From: Ptiloglossa arizonensis
Lineage: Eukaryota > Arthropoda > Insecta > Hymenoptera > Colletidae
Reading direction: 5' to 3'
Assembly (NCBI RefSeq): GCF_051014685.1
Contig: NW_027478462.1
Location: forward strand, 496,001 to 560,000
Length of the DNA: 64,000 nucleotides
Shown here: piece after piece, positions 22,735 to 34,522 of the stretch
Position numbering within the stretch: the stretch's first letter is position 1
How the letters are laid out: each line of letters begins with the position of its first letter
Notes under the pieces: generated by a model
What the model saw: only the letters and a program-made list of their open reading frames with translations
The model's database searches: none
Told to the model about the DNA's origin: nothing
Position numbers and translations under genes: made by a program

Positions 22735-25700
22735 GCCGTCCTAGTTATTCGTGTCGAGCATCAGAACTGCGAAAATTTTGAGTTTCTCAAGCGTTTCTTA
22801 CCTCCAAACTACCATATCTCGCGAACGGATTCACCAATCCGCAAAATTTCTGTTGCTTCTGAAAGTAGAAACTCGCCCGATTACAACGGTATTCGCACTT
22901 TTCCCCTAGGCGGTTCTAATTATTCGTTTCGAGCATCAGAACTGCGAAAATTTTGAGTTTCTCAAGCGTTTCTTACCTCCAAACTGCCATATCTCGCGAA
23001 CGGATTGACAAATCCGCAAAATTCCTGTTGCATCTGAAAGTAGAAACTCGCCCGATTACAACGGTAGGTGTAGTTTTCCCCTAGGCCGTTCTAGTTATTC
23101 GTTTCGAGCATCATCACTGCGAAAATTTTGAGTTTCTCAAGCGTTTCTTACCTCCAAACTACCATATCTCGCGAACGGATTCACCAATCCGCAAAATTTC
23201 TGCTGCTTCTGAAAGTAGAAACTCGCCCGATTACAACGGTATGCGTACTTCTCCCCTCGGCCGTTGTAGTTATTCGTGTCGAGCATCAGAACTGCGAAAA
23301 TTTTGAGTTTCTCAAGCGTTTCTTACCTCCAAACTGCCATATCTCGCGAACGGATTGACAAATCCGCAAAATTTCTGTTGCATCTGAAAGTAGAAACTCC
23401 CCCGATTACAACGGTATGTGTAGTTTTCCCCTAGGCCGTTGTAGTCATTCGTTTCGAGCATCAGAACTGCGAAAATTTTGAGTTCCTTAAGCGTTTCTTA
23501 TCTCCAAACTGCCATATCTCGCGAACGGATTGATCAATCCGCAAAATTTCTGTTGCATCTGAAAGTAGAAACTCGCCCGATTACAACGGTATGCGTACTT
23601 TTCCCCTAGGCCGTTCTAGTTACTCGTTTCGAGCATCAGAACTGCGAAAATTTTGAGTTTCTCAAGCGTTTCTTACCTCCAAACTGCCATATCTCGCGAA
23701 CGGATTGATCAATCCGCAAAATTTCTGTTGCATCTGAAAGTAGAAACTCGCCCGATTACAACGGTATTCGCACTTTTCCCCTAGGCGGTTCTAATTATTC
23801 GTTTCGAGCATCAGAACTGCGAAAATTTTGAGTTTCTCAAGCGTTTCTTACGTCCAAACTGCCATATCTCGCGAACGGATTGACAAATCCGCAAAATTCC
23901 TGTTGCATCTGAAAGTAGAAACTCGCCCGATTACAACGGTAGGTGTAGTTTTCTCCTAGGCCGTTCTAGTTATTCGTTTGGAGCATCATCACTGCGAAAA
24001 TTTTGAGTTTCTCAAGCGTTTCTTACCTCCAAACTACCATATCTCGCGAACGGATTCACCAATCCGCAAAATTTCTGTTGCTTCTGAAAGTAGAAACTCG
24101 CCCGATTACAACGGTATGCGTACTTCTCCCCTCGGCCGTTGTAGTCATTCGTTTCGAGCATCAGAACTGCGAAAATTTTGAGTTTCTCAAGCGTTTCTTA
24201 CCTCCAAACTGCCATATCTCGCGAACGGATTGACAAATCCGCAAAATTTCTGTTGCATCTGAAAGTAGAAACTCCCCCGATTACAACGGTATGTGTAGTT
24301 TTCCCCTAGGCCGTTGTAGTCATTCGTTTCGAGCATCAGAACTGCGAAAATTTTGAGTTCCTGAAGCGTTTCTTATCTCCAAACTGCCATATCTCGCGAA
24401 CGGATTGATCAATCCGCAAAATTTCTCTTGCATCTGAAAGTAGAAACTCACCCGATTACAACGGAATGCGCATTTTTCCCCTAGGCGGTTCTAGTTAATC
24501 GTTTCGAGCATCAGAACTGCGAAAATTTTGAGTTTCTCAAGCGTTTCTTACCTCCAAACTACCATATCTCGCGAACGGATTCACCAATCCGCAAAATTTC
24601 TGTAGCATCTGAAAGTAGAAACTCGCCCGATTACAACCGTATGCGCACTTTTCCCCTAGGCGGTTCTAGTTATTCGTTTCGAGCATCATCACTGCGAAAA
24701 TTTTGAGTTTCTCAAGCGTTTCTTACCTCCAAACTGCCATATCTCGCGAACGGATTGACAAATCCGCAAAATTTCTGTTGCATCTGAAAGTAGAAACTCC
24801 CCCGATTACAACGGTATGTGTAGTTTTCCCCTAGGCCGTTGTAGTCATTCGTTTCGAGCATCAGAACTGCGAAAATTTTGAGTTCCTGAAGCGTTTCTTA
24901 TCTCCAAACTGCCATATCTCGCGAACGGATTGATCAATCCGCAAAATTTCTCTTGCATCTGAAAGTAGAAACTCACCCGATTACAACGGAATGCGCATTT
25001 TTCCCCTAGGCGGTTCTAGTTAATCGTTTCGAGCATCAGAACTGCGAAAATTTTGAGTTTCTCAAGCGTTTCTTACCTCCAAACTACCATATCTCGCGAA
25101 CGGATTCACCAATCCGCAAAATTTCTGCTGCTTCTGAAAGTAGAAACTCGCCCGATTACAACGGTATGCGTACTTCTCCCCTCGGCCGTTGTAGTTATTC
25201 GTGTCGAGCATCAGAACTGCGAAAATTTTGAGTTTCTCAAGCGTTTCTTACCTCCAAACTGCCATATCTCGCGAACGGATTGACAAATCCGCAAAATTTC
25301 TGTTGCATCTGAAAGTAGAAACTCCCCCGATTACAACGGTATGTGTAGTTTTCCCCTAGGCCGTTGTAGTCATTCGTTTCGAGCATCAGAACTGCGAAAA
25401 TTTTGAGTTCCTTAAGCGTTTCTTATCTCCAAACTGCCATATCTCGCGAACGGATTGATCAATCCGCAAAATTTCTGTTGCATCTGAAAGTAGAAACTCG
25501 CCCGATTACAACGGTATGCGTACTTTTCCCCTAGGCCGTTCTAGTTACTCGTTTCGAGCATCAGAACTGCGAAAATTTTGAGTTTCTCAAGCGTTTCTTA
25601 CCTCCAAACTGCCATATCTCGCGAACGGATTGATCAATCCGCAAAATTTCTGTTGCATCTGAAAGTAGAAACTCGCCCGATTACAACGGTATTCGCACTT

Positions 25701-27130
25701 TTCCCCTAGGCGGTTCTAATTATTCGTTTCGAGCATCAGAACTGCGAAAATTTTGAGTTTCTCAAGCGTTTCTTACGTCCAAACTGCCATATCTCGCGAA
25801 CGGATTGACAAATCCGCAAAATTCCTGTTGCATCTGAAAGTAGAAACTCGCCCGATTACAACGGTAGGTGTAGTTTTCTCCTAGGCCGTTCTAGTTATTC
25901 GTTTGGAGCATCATCACTGCGAAAATTTTGAGTTTCTCAAGCGTTTCTTACCTCCAAACTACCATATCTCGCGAACGGATTCACCAATCCGCAAAATTTC
26001 TGTTGCTTCTGAAAGTAGAAACTCGCCCGATTACAACGGTATGCGTACTTCTCCCCTCGGCCGTTGTAGTCATTCGTTTCGAGCATCAGAACTGCGAAAA
26101 TGTTGAGTTTCTCAAGCGTTTCTTACCTCCAAACTGCCATATCTCGCGAACGGATTGACAAATCCGCAAAATTTCTGTTGCATCTGAAAGTAGAAACTCC
26201 CCCGATTACAACGGTATGTGTAGTTTTCCCCTAGGCCGTTGTAGTCATTCGTTTCGAGCATCAGAACTGCGAAAATTTTGAGTTCCTGAAGCGTTTCTTA
26301 TCTCCAAACTGCCATATCTCGCGAACGGATTGATCAATCCGCAAAATTTCTCTTGCATCTGAAAGTAGAAACTCACCCGATTACAACGGAATGCGCATTT
26401 TTCCCCTAGGCGGTTCTAGTTAATCGTTTCGAGCATCAGAACTGCGAAAATTTTGAGTTTCTCAAGCGTTTCTTACCTCCAAACTACCATATCTCGCGAA
26501 CGGATTCACCAATCCGCAAAATTTCTGTAGCATCTGAAAGTAGAAACTCGCCCGATTACAACCGTATGCGCACTTTTCCCCTAGGCGGTTCTAGTTATTC
26601 GTTTCGAGCATCAGAACTGCGAAAATTTTGAGTTTCTGAAGCGTTTCTTACCTCCAAACTGCCATATCTCGCGAACGGATTGACCAAACCGCAAAATTTC
26701 TGTTGCTTCTGAAAATAGAAACTCGCCCGATTACAACGGTATGCGTACTTCTCCCCTAGGCCGTTCTAGTTATTCGTTTCGAGCATCAGAACTGCGAAAA
26801 TTTTGAGTTTCTCAAGCGTTTCTTACCTCCAAACTGCCATATCTCGCGAACGGATAGACCAATCCGCAAAATTTCTATTGCATCTGAAAGTAGAAACTCG
26901 CCCGATTACAACGGTATGCGTACTTCTCCCCTAGGCCGTTGTAGTCATTCGTTTCGAGCATCAGATCTGCGAAAATTTTGAGTTTCTCAAGCGTTTCTTA
27001 TCTCCAAACTGCCATATCTCGCGAACGGATTGATCAATCCGCAAAATTTCTGTTGCATCTGAAAGTAGAAACTCGCCCGATTACAACGGTATTCGCACTT
27101 TTCCCCTAGGCGGTTCTAATAATTCGTTTC

Positions 27131-27984
27131 GAGCATCAGAACTGCGAAAATTTTGAGTTTCTCAAGCGTTTCTTACCTCCAAACTGCCATATCTCGCGAA
27201 CGGATTGACAAATCCGCAAAATTCCTGTTGCATCTGAAAGTAGAAACTCGCCCGATTACAACGGTAGGTGTAGTTTTCTCCTAGGCCGTTCTAGTTATTC
27301 GTTTCGAGCATCATCACTGCGAAAATTTTGAGTTTCTCAAGCGTTTCTTACCTCCAAACTACCATATCTCGCGAACGGATTCACCAATCCGCAAAATTTC
27401 TGTTGCTTCTGAAAGTAGAAACTCGCCCGATTACAACGGTATGCGTACTTCTCCCCTCGGCCGTTGTAGTCATTCGTTTCGAGCATCAGAACTGCGAAAA
27501 TTTTGAGTTTCTCAAGCGTTTCTTACCTCCAAACTGCCATATCTCGCGAACGGATTGACAAATCCGCAAAATTTCTGTTGCATCTGAAAGTAGAAACTCC
27601 CCCGATTACAACGGTATGTGTAGTTTTCCCCTAGGCGGTTCTAGTTATTCGTTTCGAGCATCAGAACTGCGAAAATTTTGAGTTTCTCAAGCGTTTCTTA
27701 CCTCCAAACTACCATATCTCGCGAACGGATTCACCAATCCGCAAAATTTCTGTAGCATCTGAAAGTAGAAACTCGCCCGATTACAACCGTATGCGCACTT
27801 TTCCCCTAGGCGGTTCTAGTTATTCGTTTCGAGCATCAGAACTGCGAAAATTTTGAGTTTCTGAAGCGTTTCTTACCTCCAAACTGCCATATCTCGCGAA
27901 CGGATTGACCAAACCGCAAAATTTCTGTTGCTTCTGAAAATAGAAACTCGCCCGATTACAACGGTATGCGTACTTCTCCCCTAG
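27131..27984 (+). repeat. Satellite monomers following the 5.59-kb duplication
   Basis: These are about five monomers of the same subfamilies as the duplicated block: GACAAATCC with ATTCCTG and TAGGTGTAG, CATCATCACTGCG, CTCGGCCGTTGTAG, ACTCCCCCG, GTAGCATCTG with CAACCGTATG, and GAGTTTCTGAAG with GAAAATAG. They resemble the end of the 5.59-kb unit with several monomers removed. For instance, the GTAGCATCTG monomer at 26.5 kb recurs at 27.75 kb. No other feature is present. Confidence 0.75.
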
Positions 27985-30147
27985 GCCGTTCTAGTTATTC
28001 GTTTCGAGCATCAGAACTGCGAAAATTTTGAGTTTCTCAAGCGTTTCTTACCTCCAAACTGCCATATCTCGCTAACGGATAGACCAATCCGCAAAATTTC
28101 TATTGCATCTGAAAGTAGAAACTCGCCCGATTACAACGGTATGTGTAGTTTTCCACTAGGCCGTTCCAGTTATTCGTTTCGAGCATCAGAACTACGAAAA
28201 TTTTGAGTTTCTCAAGCGTTTCTTACCTCCAAACTGCCATATCTCGCGAACGGATTGACCAATCCGCAAAATTTCTATTGCATCTGAAAGTAGAAACTCG
28301 CCCGATTACAACGGTATGTGTAGTTTTCCACTAGGCCGTTCCAGTTATTCGTTTCGAGCATCAGAACTGCGAAAATTTTGAGTTTCTCAAGCGTTTCTTA
28401 CCTCCAAACTGCCATATCTCGCGAACGGATTGACCAATCCGCAAAATTTCTGTTGCATCTGAAAGTAGAAACTCGCCCGATTACAACGGTATGTGTAGTT
28501 TTCCCCTAGGCCGTTCTAGTTATTCGTTTCGAGCATCAGAACTGCGAAAATTTTGAGTTTCTCAAGCGTTTCTTACATCCAAACTGCCATATCTCGCGAA
28601 CGGATTGACCAATCCGCAAAATTTCTGTTGCATCTGAAAGCAGAAACTCGCCCGATTACAACGGTATGCGTACTTTTCTCCTAGGCCGTTCTAGTTACTC
28701 GTTTCCAGCATCAGAACTGCGAAAATTTTCAGTTTCTCAAGCGTTTCTTACCTCCAAACTGCCATATCTCGCGAACGGATTGACCAATCCTCAAAATTTC
28801 TATTGCATCTGAAAGTAGAAACTCGCCCGATTACAACGGTATGTGTAGTTTTCCACTAGGCCGTTCCAGTTATTCGTTTCGAGCATCAGAACTGCGAAAA
28901 TTTTGAGTTTCTCAAGCGTTTCTTACCTCCAAACTGCCATATCTCGCGAACGGATTGACCAATCCGCAAAATTTCTGATGCATCTGAAAGTAGAAACTCG
29001 CCCGATTACAACGGTATGTGTAGTTTTCCCCTAGGCCGTTCTAGTTATTCGTTTCGAGCATCAGAACTGCGAAAATTTTGAGTTTCTCAAGCGTTTCTTA
29101 CATCCAAACTGCCATATCTCGCGAACGGATTGACCAATCCGCAAAATTTCTGTTGCATCTGAAAGCAGAAACTCGCCCGATTACAACGGTATGCGTACTT
29201 TTCTCCTAGGCCGTTCTAGTTACTCGTTTCGAGCATCAGAACTGCGAAAATTTTCAGTTTCTCAAGCGTTTCTTACCTCCAAACTGCCATATCTCGCGAA
29301 CGGATTGACAAATCCGCAAAATTTCTGTTGCATCTGAAAGTAGAAACTCCCCCGATTACAACGGTATGTGTAGTTTTCCCCTAGGCCGTTGTAGTCATTC
29401 GTTTCGAGCATCAGAACTGCGAAAATTTTGAGTTCCTTAAGCGTTTCTTATCTCCAAACTGCCATATCTCGCGAACGGATTGATCAATCCGCAAAATTTC
29501 TGTTGCATCTGAAAGTAGAAACTCGCCCGATTACAACGGTATGCGTACTTTTCCCCTAGGCCGTTCTAGTTACTCGTTTCGAGCATCAGAACTGCGAAAA
29601 TTTTGAGTTTCTCAAGCGTTTCTTATCTCCAAACTGCCATATCTCGCGAACGGATTGATCAATCCGCAAAATTTCTGTTGCATCTGAAAGTAGAAACTCG
29701 CCCGATTACAACGGTATGCGCACTTTTCCCCTAGGCCGTCCTAGTTATTCGTGTCGAGCATCAGAACTGCGAAAATTTTGAGTTTCTCAAGCGTTTCTTA
29801 CCTCCAAACTACCATATCTCGCGAACGGATTCACCAATCCGCAAAATTTCTGTTGCATCTGAAAGTAGAAACTCGCCCGATTACAACGGTATGCGCACTT
29901 TTCCCCTAGGCCGTCCTAGTTATTCGTGTCGAGCATCAGAACTGCGAAAATTTTGAGTTTCTCAAGCGTTTCTTACCTCCAAACTACCATATCTCGCGAA
30001 CGGATTCACCAATCCGCAAAATTTCTGTTGCTTCTGAAAGTAGAAACTCGCCCGATTACAACGGTATTCGCACTTTTCCCCTAGGCGGTTCTAATTATTC
30101 GTTTCGAGCATCAGAACTGCGAAAATTTTGAGTTTCTCAAGCGTTTC
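27985..30147 (+). repeat. 2.16-kb segment duplicated 19 monomers (3325 bp) away, left copy
   Basis: CGGATAGACC at 28076 recurs at 31401. ACTACGAAAA at 28191 recurs at 31516. The CGGATTGACA/ACTCCCCCG monomer at 29301 recurs at 32626. All spacings are 3325 bp. The segment runs from CTATTGC monomers through TTTTCAGTTTCTC, GTTCCTTAAG and GTGTCG monomers to a TATTCGC monomer. It ends where the left copy has ACCTCC and the right copy ACATCC (30147/33472). Private bases include GCTAACGG near 28072 and TTTCCAGC near 28702. Confidence 0.8.
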
Positions 30148-31309
30148 TTACCTCCAAACTGCCATATCTCGCGAACGGATTGACAAATCCGCAAAATTCC
30201 TGTTGCATCTGAAAGTAGAAACTCGCCCGATTACAACGGTAGGTGTAGTTTTCCCCTAGGCCGTTCTAGTTATTCGTTTCGAGCATCATCACTGCGAAAA
30301 TTTTGAGTTTCTCAAGCGTTTCTTACCTCCAAACTACCATATCTCGCGAACGGATTCACCAATCCGCAAAATTTCTGCTGCTTCTGAAAGTAGAAACTCG
30401 CCCGATTACAACGGTATGCGTACTTCTCCCCTCGGCCGTTGTAGTTATTCGTGTCGAGCATCAGAACTGCGAAAATTTTGAGTTTCTCAAGCGTTTCTTA
30501 CCTCCAAACTGCCATATCTCGCGAACGGATTGACAAATCCGCAAAATTTCTGTTGCATCTGAAAGTAGAAACTCCCCCGATTACAACGGTATGTGTAGTT
30601 TTCCTCTAGGCCGTTGTAGTCATTCGTTTCGAGCATCAGAACTGCGAAAATTTTGAGTTCCTTAAGCGTTTCTTATCTCCAAACTGCCATATCTCGCGAA
30701 CGGATTGATCAATCCGCAAAATTTCTGTTGCATCTGAAAGTAGAAACTCGCCCGATTACAACGGTATGCGTACTTTTCCCCTAGGCCGTTCTAGTTACTC
30801 GTTTCGAGCATCAGAACTGCGAAAATTTTGATTTTCTCAAGCGTTTCTTACCTCCAAACTGCCATATCTCGCGAACGGATTGACAAATCCGCAAAATTTC
30901 TGTTGCATCTGAAAGTAGAAACTCCCCCGATTACAACGGTATGTGTAGTTTTCCTCTAGGCCGTTGTAGTCATTCGTTTCGAGCATCAGAACTGCGAAAA
31001 TTTTGAGTTCCTTAAGCGTTTCTTATCTCCAAACTGCCATATCTCGCGAACGGATTGATCAATCCGCAAAATTTCTGTTGCATCTGAAAGTAGAAACTCG
31101 CCCGATTACAACGGTATGCGTACTTTTCCCCTAGGCCGTTCTAGTTACTCGTTTCGAGCATCAGAACTGCGAAAATTTTGAGTTACTCAAGCGTTTCTTA
31201 CCTCCAAACTGCCATATCTCGCGAACGGATTGACCAATCCGCAAAATTTCTGTTGCATCTGAAAGTAGAAACTCGCCCGATTACAACGGTATGCGTACTT
31301 TTCCTCTAG
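30148..31309 (+). repeat. Satellite segment with a 2-monomer (350-bp) tandem duplication
   Basis: The private form TTCCTCTAGG occurs at 30601 and again at 30951, so a dimer was duplicated in tandem. The junction monomer has a unique GATTTTCTCAAG near 30829. The same segment appears once, without the extra dimer, at 34.52-35.33 kb: the monomer at 30303 matches 34678 (4375 bp, 25 monomers), whereas AGTTACTCAAG at 31181 matches 35206 (4025 bp, 23 monomers). The two-monomer difference in offset is exactly the duplication. Confidence 0.8.
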
Positions 31310-33472
31310 GCCGTTCTAGTTATTCGTTTCGAGCATCAGAACTGCGAAAATTTTGAGTTTCTCAAGCGTTTCTTACCTCCAAACTGCCATATCTCGCGAA
31401 CGGATAGACCAATCCGCAAAATTTCTATTGCGTCTGAAAGTAGAAACTCGCCCGATTACAACGGTATGTGTAGTTTTCCACTAGGCCGTTCCAGTTATTC
31501 GTTTCGAGCATCAGAACTACGAAAATTTTGAGTTTCTCAAGCGTTTCTTACCTCCAAACTGCCATATCTCGCGAACGGATTGACCAATCCGCAAAATTTC
31601 TATTGCATCTGAAAGTAGAAACTCGCCCGATTACAACGGTATGTGTAGTTTTCCACTAGGCCGTTCCAGTTATTCGTTTCGAGCATCAGAACTGCGAAAA
31701 TTTTGAGTTTCTCAAGCGTTTCTTACCTCCAAACTGCCATATCTCGCGAACGGATTGACCAATCCGCAAAATTTCTGTTGCATCTGAAAGTAGAAACTCG
31801 CCCGATTACAACGGTATGTGTAGTTTTCCCCTAGGCCGTTCTAGTTATTCGTTTCGAGCATCAGAACTGCGAAAATTTTGAGTTTCTCAAGCGTTTCTTA
31901 CATCCAAACTGCCATATCTCGCGAACGGATTGACCAATCCGCAAAATTTCTGTTGCATCTGAAAGCAGAAACTCGCCCGATTACAACGGTATTGGTACTT
32001 TTCTCCTAGGCCGTTCTAGTTACTCGTTTCGAGCATCAGAACTGCGAAAATTTTCAGTTTCTCAAGCGTTTCTTACCTCCAAACTGCCATATCTCGCGAA
32101 CGGATTGACCAATCCTCAAAATTTCTATTGCATCTGAAAGTAGAAACTCGCCCGATTACAACGGTATGTGTAGTTTTCCACTAGGCCGTTCCAGTTATTC
32201 GTTTCGAGCATCAGAACTGCGAAAATTTTGAGTTTCTCAAGCGTTTCTTACCTCCAAACTGCCATATCTCGCGAACGGATTGACCAATCCGCAAAATTTC
32301 TGTTGCATCTGAAAGTAGAAACTCGCCCGATTACAACGGTATGTGTAGTTTTCCCCTAGGCCGTTCTAGTTATTCGTTTCGAGCATCAGAACTGCGAAAA
32401 TTTTGAGTTTCTCAAGCGTTTCTTACATCCAAACTGCCATATCTCGCGAACGGATTGACCAATCCGCAAAATTTCTGTTGCATCTGAAAGCAGAAACTCG
32501 CCCGATTACAACGGTATGCGTACTTTTCTCCTAGGCCGTTCTAGTTACTCGTTTCGAGCATCAGAACTGCGAAAATTTTCAGTTTCTCAAGCGTTTCTTA
32601 CCTCCAAACTGCCATATCTCGCGAACGGATTGACAAATCCGCAAAATTTCTGTTGCATCTGAAAGTAGAAACTCCCCCGATTACAACGGTGTGTGTAGTT
32701 TTCCCCTAGGCCGTTGTAGTCATTCGTTTCGAGCATCAGAACTGCGAAAATTTTGAGTTCCTTAAGCGTTTCTTATCTCCAAACTGCCATATCTCGCGAA
32801 CGGATTGATCAATCCGCAAAATTTCTGTTGCATCTGAAAGTAGAAACTCGCCCGATTACAACGGTATGCGTACTTTTCCCCTAGGCCGTTCTAGTTACTC
32901 GTTTCGAGCATCAGAACTGCGAAAATTTTGAGTTTCTCAAGCGTTTCTTATCTCCAAACTGCCATATCTCGCGAACGGATTGATCAATCCGCAAAATTTC
33001 TGTTGCATCTGAAAGTAGAAACTCGCCCGATTACAACGGTATGCGCACTTTTCCCCTAGGCCGTCCTAGTTATTCGTGTCGAGCATCAGAACTGCGAAAA
33101 TTTTGAGTTTCTCAAGCGTTTCTTACCTCCAAACTACCATATCTCGCGAACGGATTCACCAATCCGCAAAATTTCTGTTGCATCTGAAAGTAGAAACTCG
33201 CCCGATTACAACGGTATGCGCACTTTTCCCCTAGGCCGTCCTAGTTATTCGTGTCGAGCATCAGAACTGCGAAAATTTTGAGTTTCTCAAGCGTTTCTTA
33301 CCTCCAAACTACCATATCTCGCGAACGGATTCACCAATCCGCAAAATTTCTGTTGCTTCTGAAAGTAGAAACTCGCCCGATTACAACGGTATTCGCACTT
33401 TTCCCCTAGGCGGTTCTAATTATTCGTTTCGAGCATCAGAACTGCGAAAATTTTGAGTTTCTCAAGCGTTTC
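31310..33472 (+). repeat. 2.16-kb segment, right copy of the 3325-bp-spaced duplication
   Basis: This is the counterpart of 27985-30147. It carries private changes such as TATTGGTACT near 31992, GCGTCTGAAAG near 31430 and GGTGTGTGTAG near 32690. The last of these is shared with the next block, which fixes the order of events: this copy diverged first and its right half was then duplicated again. Confidence 0.8.
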
Positions 33473-34522
33473 TTACATCCAAACTGCCATATCTCGCGAA
33501 CGGATTGACCAATCCGCAAAATTTCTGTTGCATCTGAAAGCAGAAACTCGCCCGATTACAACGGTATGCGTACTTTTCTCCTAGGCCGTTCTAGTTACTC
33601 GTTTCGAGCATCAGAACTGCGAAAATTTTCAGTTTCTCAAGCGTTTCTTACCTCCAAACTGCCATATCTCGCGAACGGATTGACAAATCCGCAAAATTTC
33701 TGTTGCATCTGAAAGTAGAAACTCCCCCGATTACAACGGTGTGTGTAGTTTTCCCCTAGGCCGTTGTAGTCATTCGTTTCGAGCATCAGAACTGCGAAAA
33801 TTTTGAGTTCCTTAAGCGTTTCTTATCTCCAAACTGCCATATCTCGCGAACGGATTGATCAATCCGCAAAATTTCTGTTGCATCTGAAAGTAGAAACTCG
33901 CCCGATTACAACGGTATGCGTACTTTTCCCCTAGGCCGTTCTAGTTACTCGTTTCGAGCATCAGAACTGCGAAAATTTTGAGTTTCTCAAGCGTTTCTTA
34001 TCTCCAAACTGCCATATCTCGCGAACGGATTGATCAATCCGCAAAATTTCTGTTGCATCTGAAAGTAGAAACTCGCCCGATTACAACGGTATGCGCACTT
34101 TTCCCCTAGGCCGTCCTAGTTATTCGTGTCGAGCATCAGAACTGCGAAAATTTTGAGTTTCTCAAGCGTTTCTTACCTCCAAACTACCATATCTCGCGAA
34201 CGGATTCACCAATCCGCAAAATTTCTGTTGCATCTGAAAGTAGAAACTCGCCCGATTACAACGGTATGCGCACTTTTCCCCTAGGCCGTCCTAGTTATTC
34301 GTGTCGAGCATCAGAACTGCGAAAATTTTGAGTTTCTCAAGCGTTTCTTACCTCCAAACTACCATATCTCGCGAACGGATTCACCAATCCGCAAAATTTC
34401 TGTTGCTTCTGAAAGTAGAAACTCGCCCGATTACAACGGTATTCGCACTTTTCCCCTAGGCGGTTCTAATTATTCGTTTCGAGCATCAGAACTGCGAAAA
34501 TTTTGAGTTTCTCAAGCGTTTC
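32423..34522 (+). repeat. Tandem duplication of a 6-monomer block (2 x 1050 bp)
   Basis: The private GGTGTGTGTAG at about 32690 recurs at 33740, 1050 bp away. The TTTTCAGTTTCTC, GTTCCTTAAG, GATCAATCC, GTGTCG and TATTCGC monomers follow in the same order in both copies. The junction is near 33472, where a TATTCGC monomer is followed by an ACATCC monomer from the start of the block. Confidence 0.85.

Larger units (their letters stand above)
21831..27130 (+). repeat. 5.59-kb tandemly duplicated block, right copy
   Basis: This copy is nearly identical to the left one. Besides the indels of the left copy, I see only a few substitutions: ACATCC at 18608 against ACCTCC here, a private T near 22675, and a private AATGTTGAG near 26101. 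The junction with the left copy lies inside one monomer at about 21815-21836. There GACAAATCC/ATTCCTG sequence (the block's right end) is joined to CGCCGGATTACAACGG sequence (the block's left end). Similarity to the left copy ends just after 27127. The internal 11-mer repeat is seen at 23128/25053 and 24003/25928, exactly 1925 bp apart. Confidence 0.85.
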
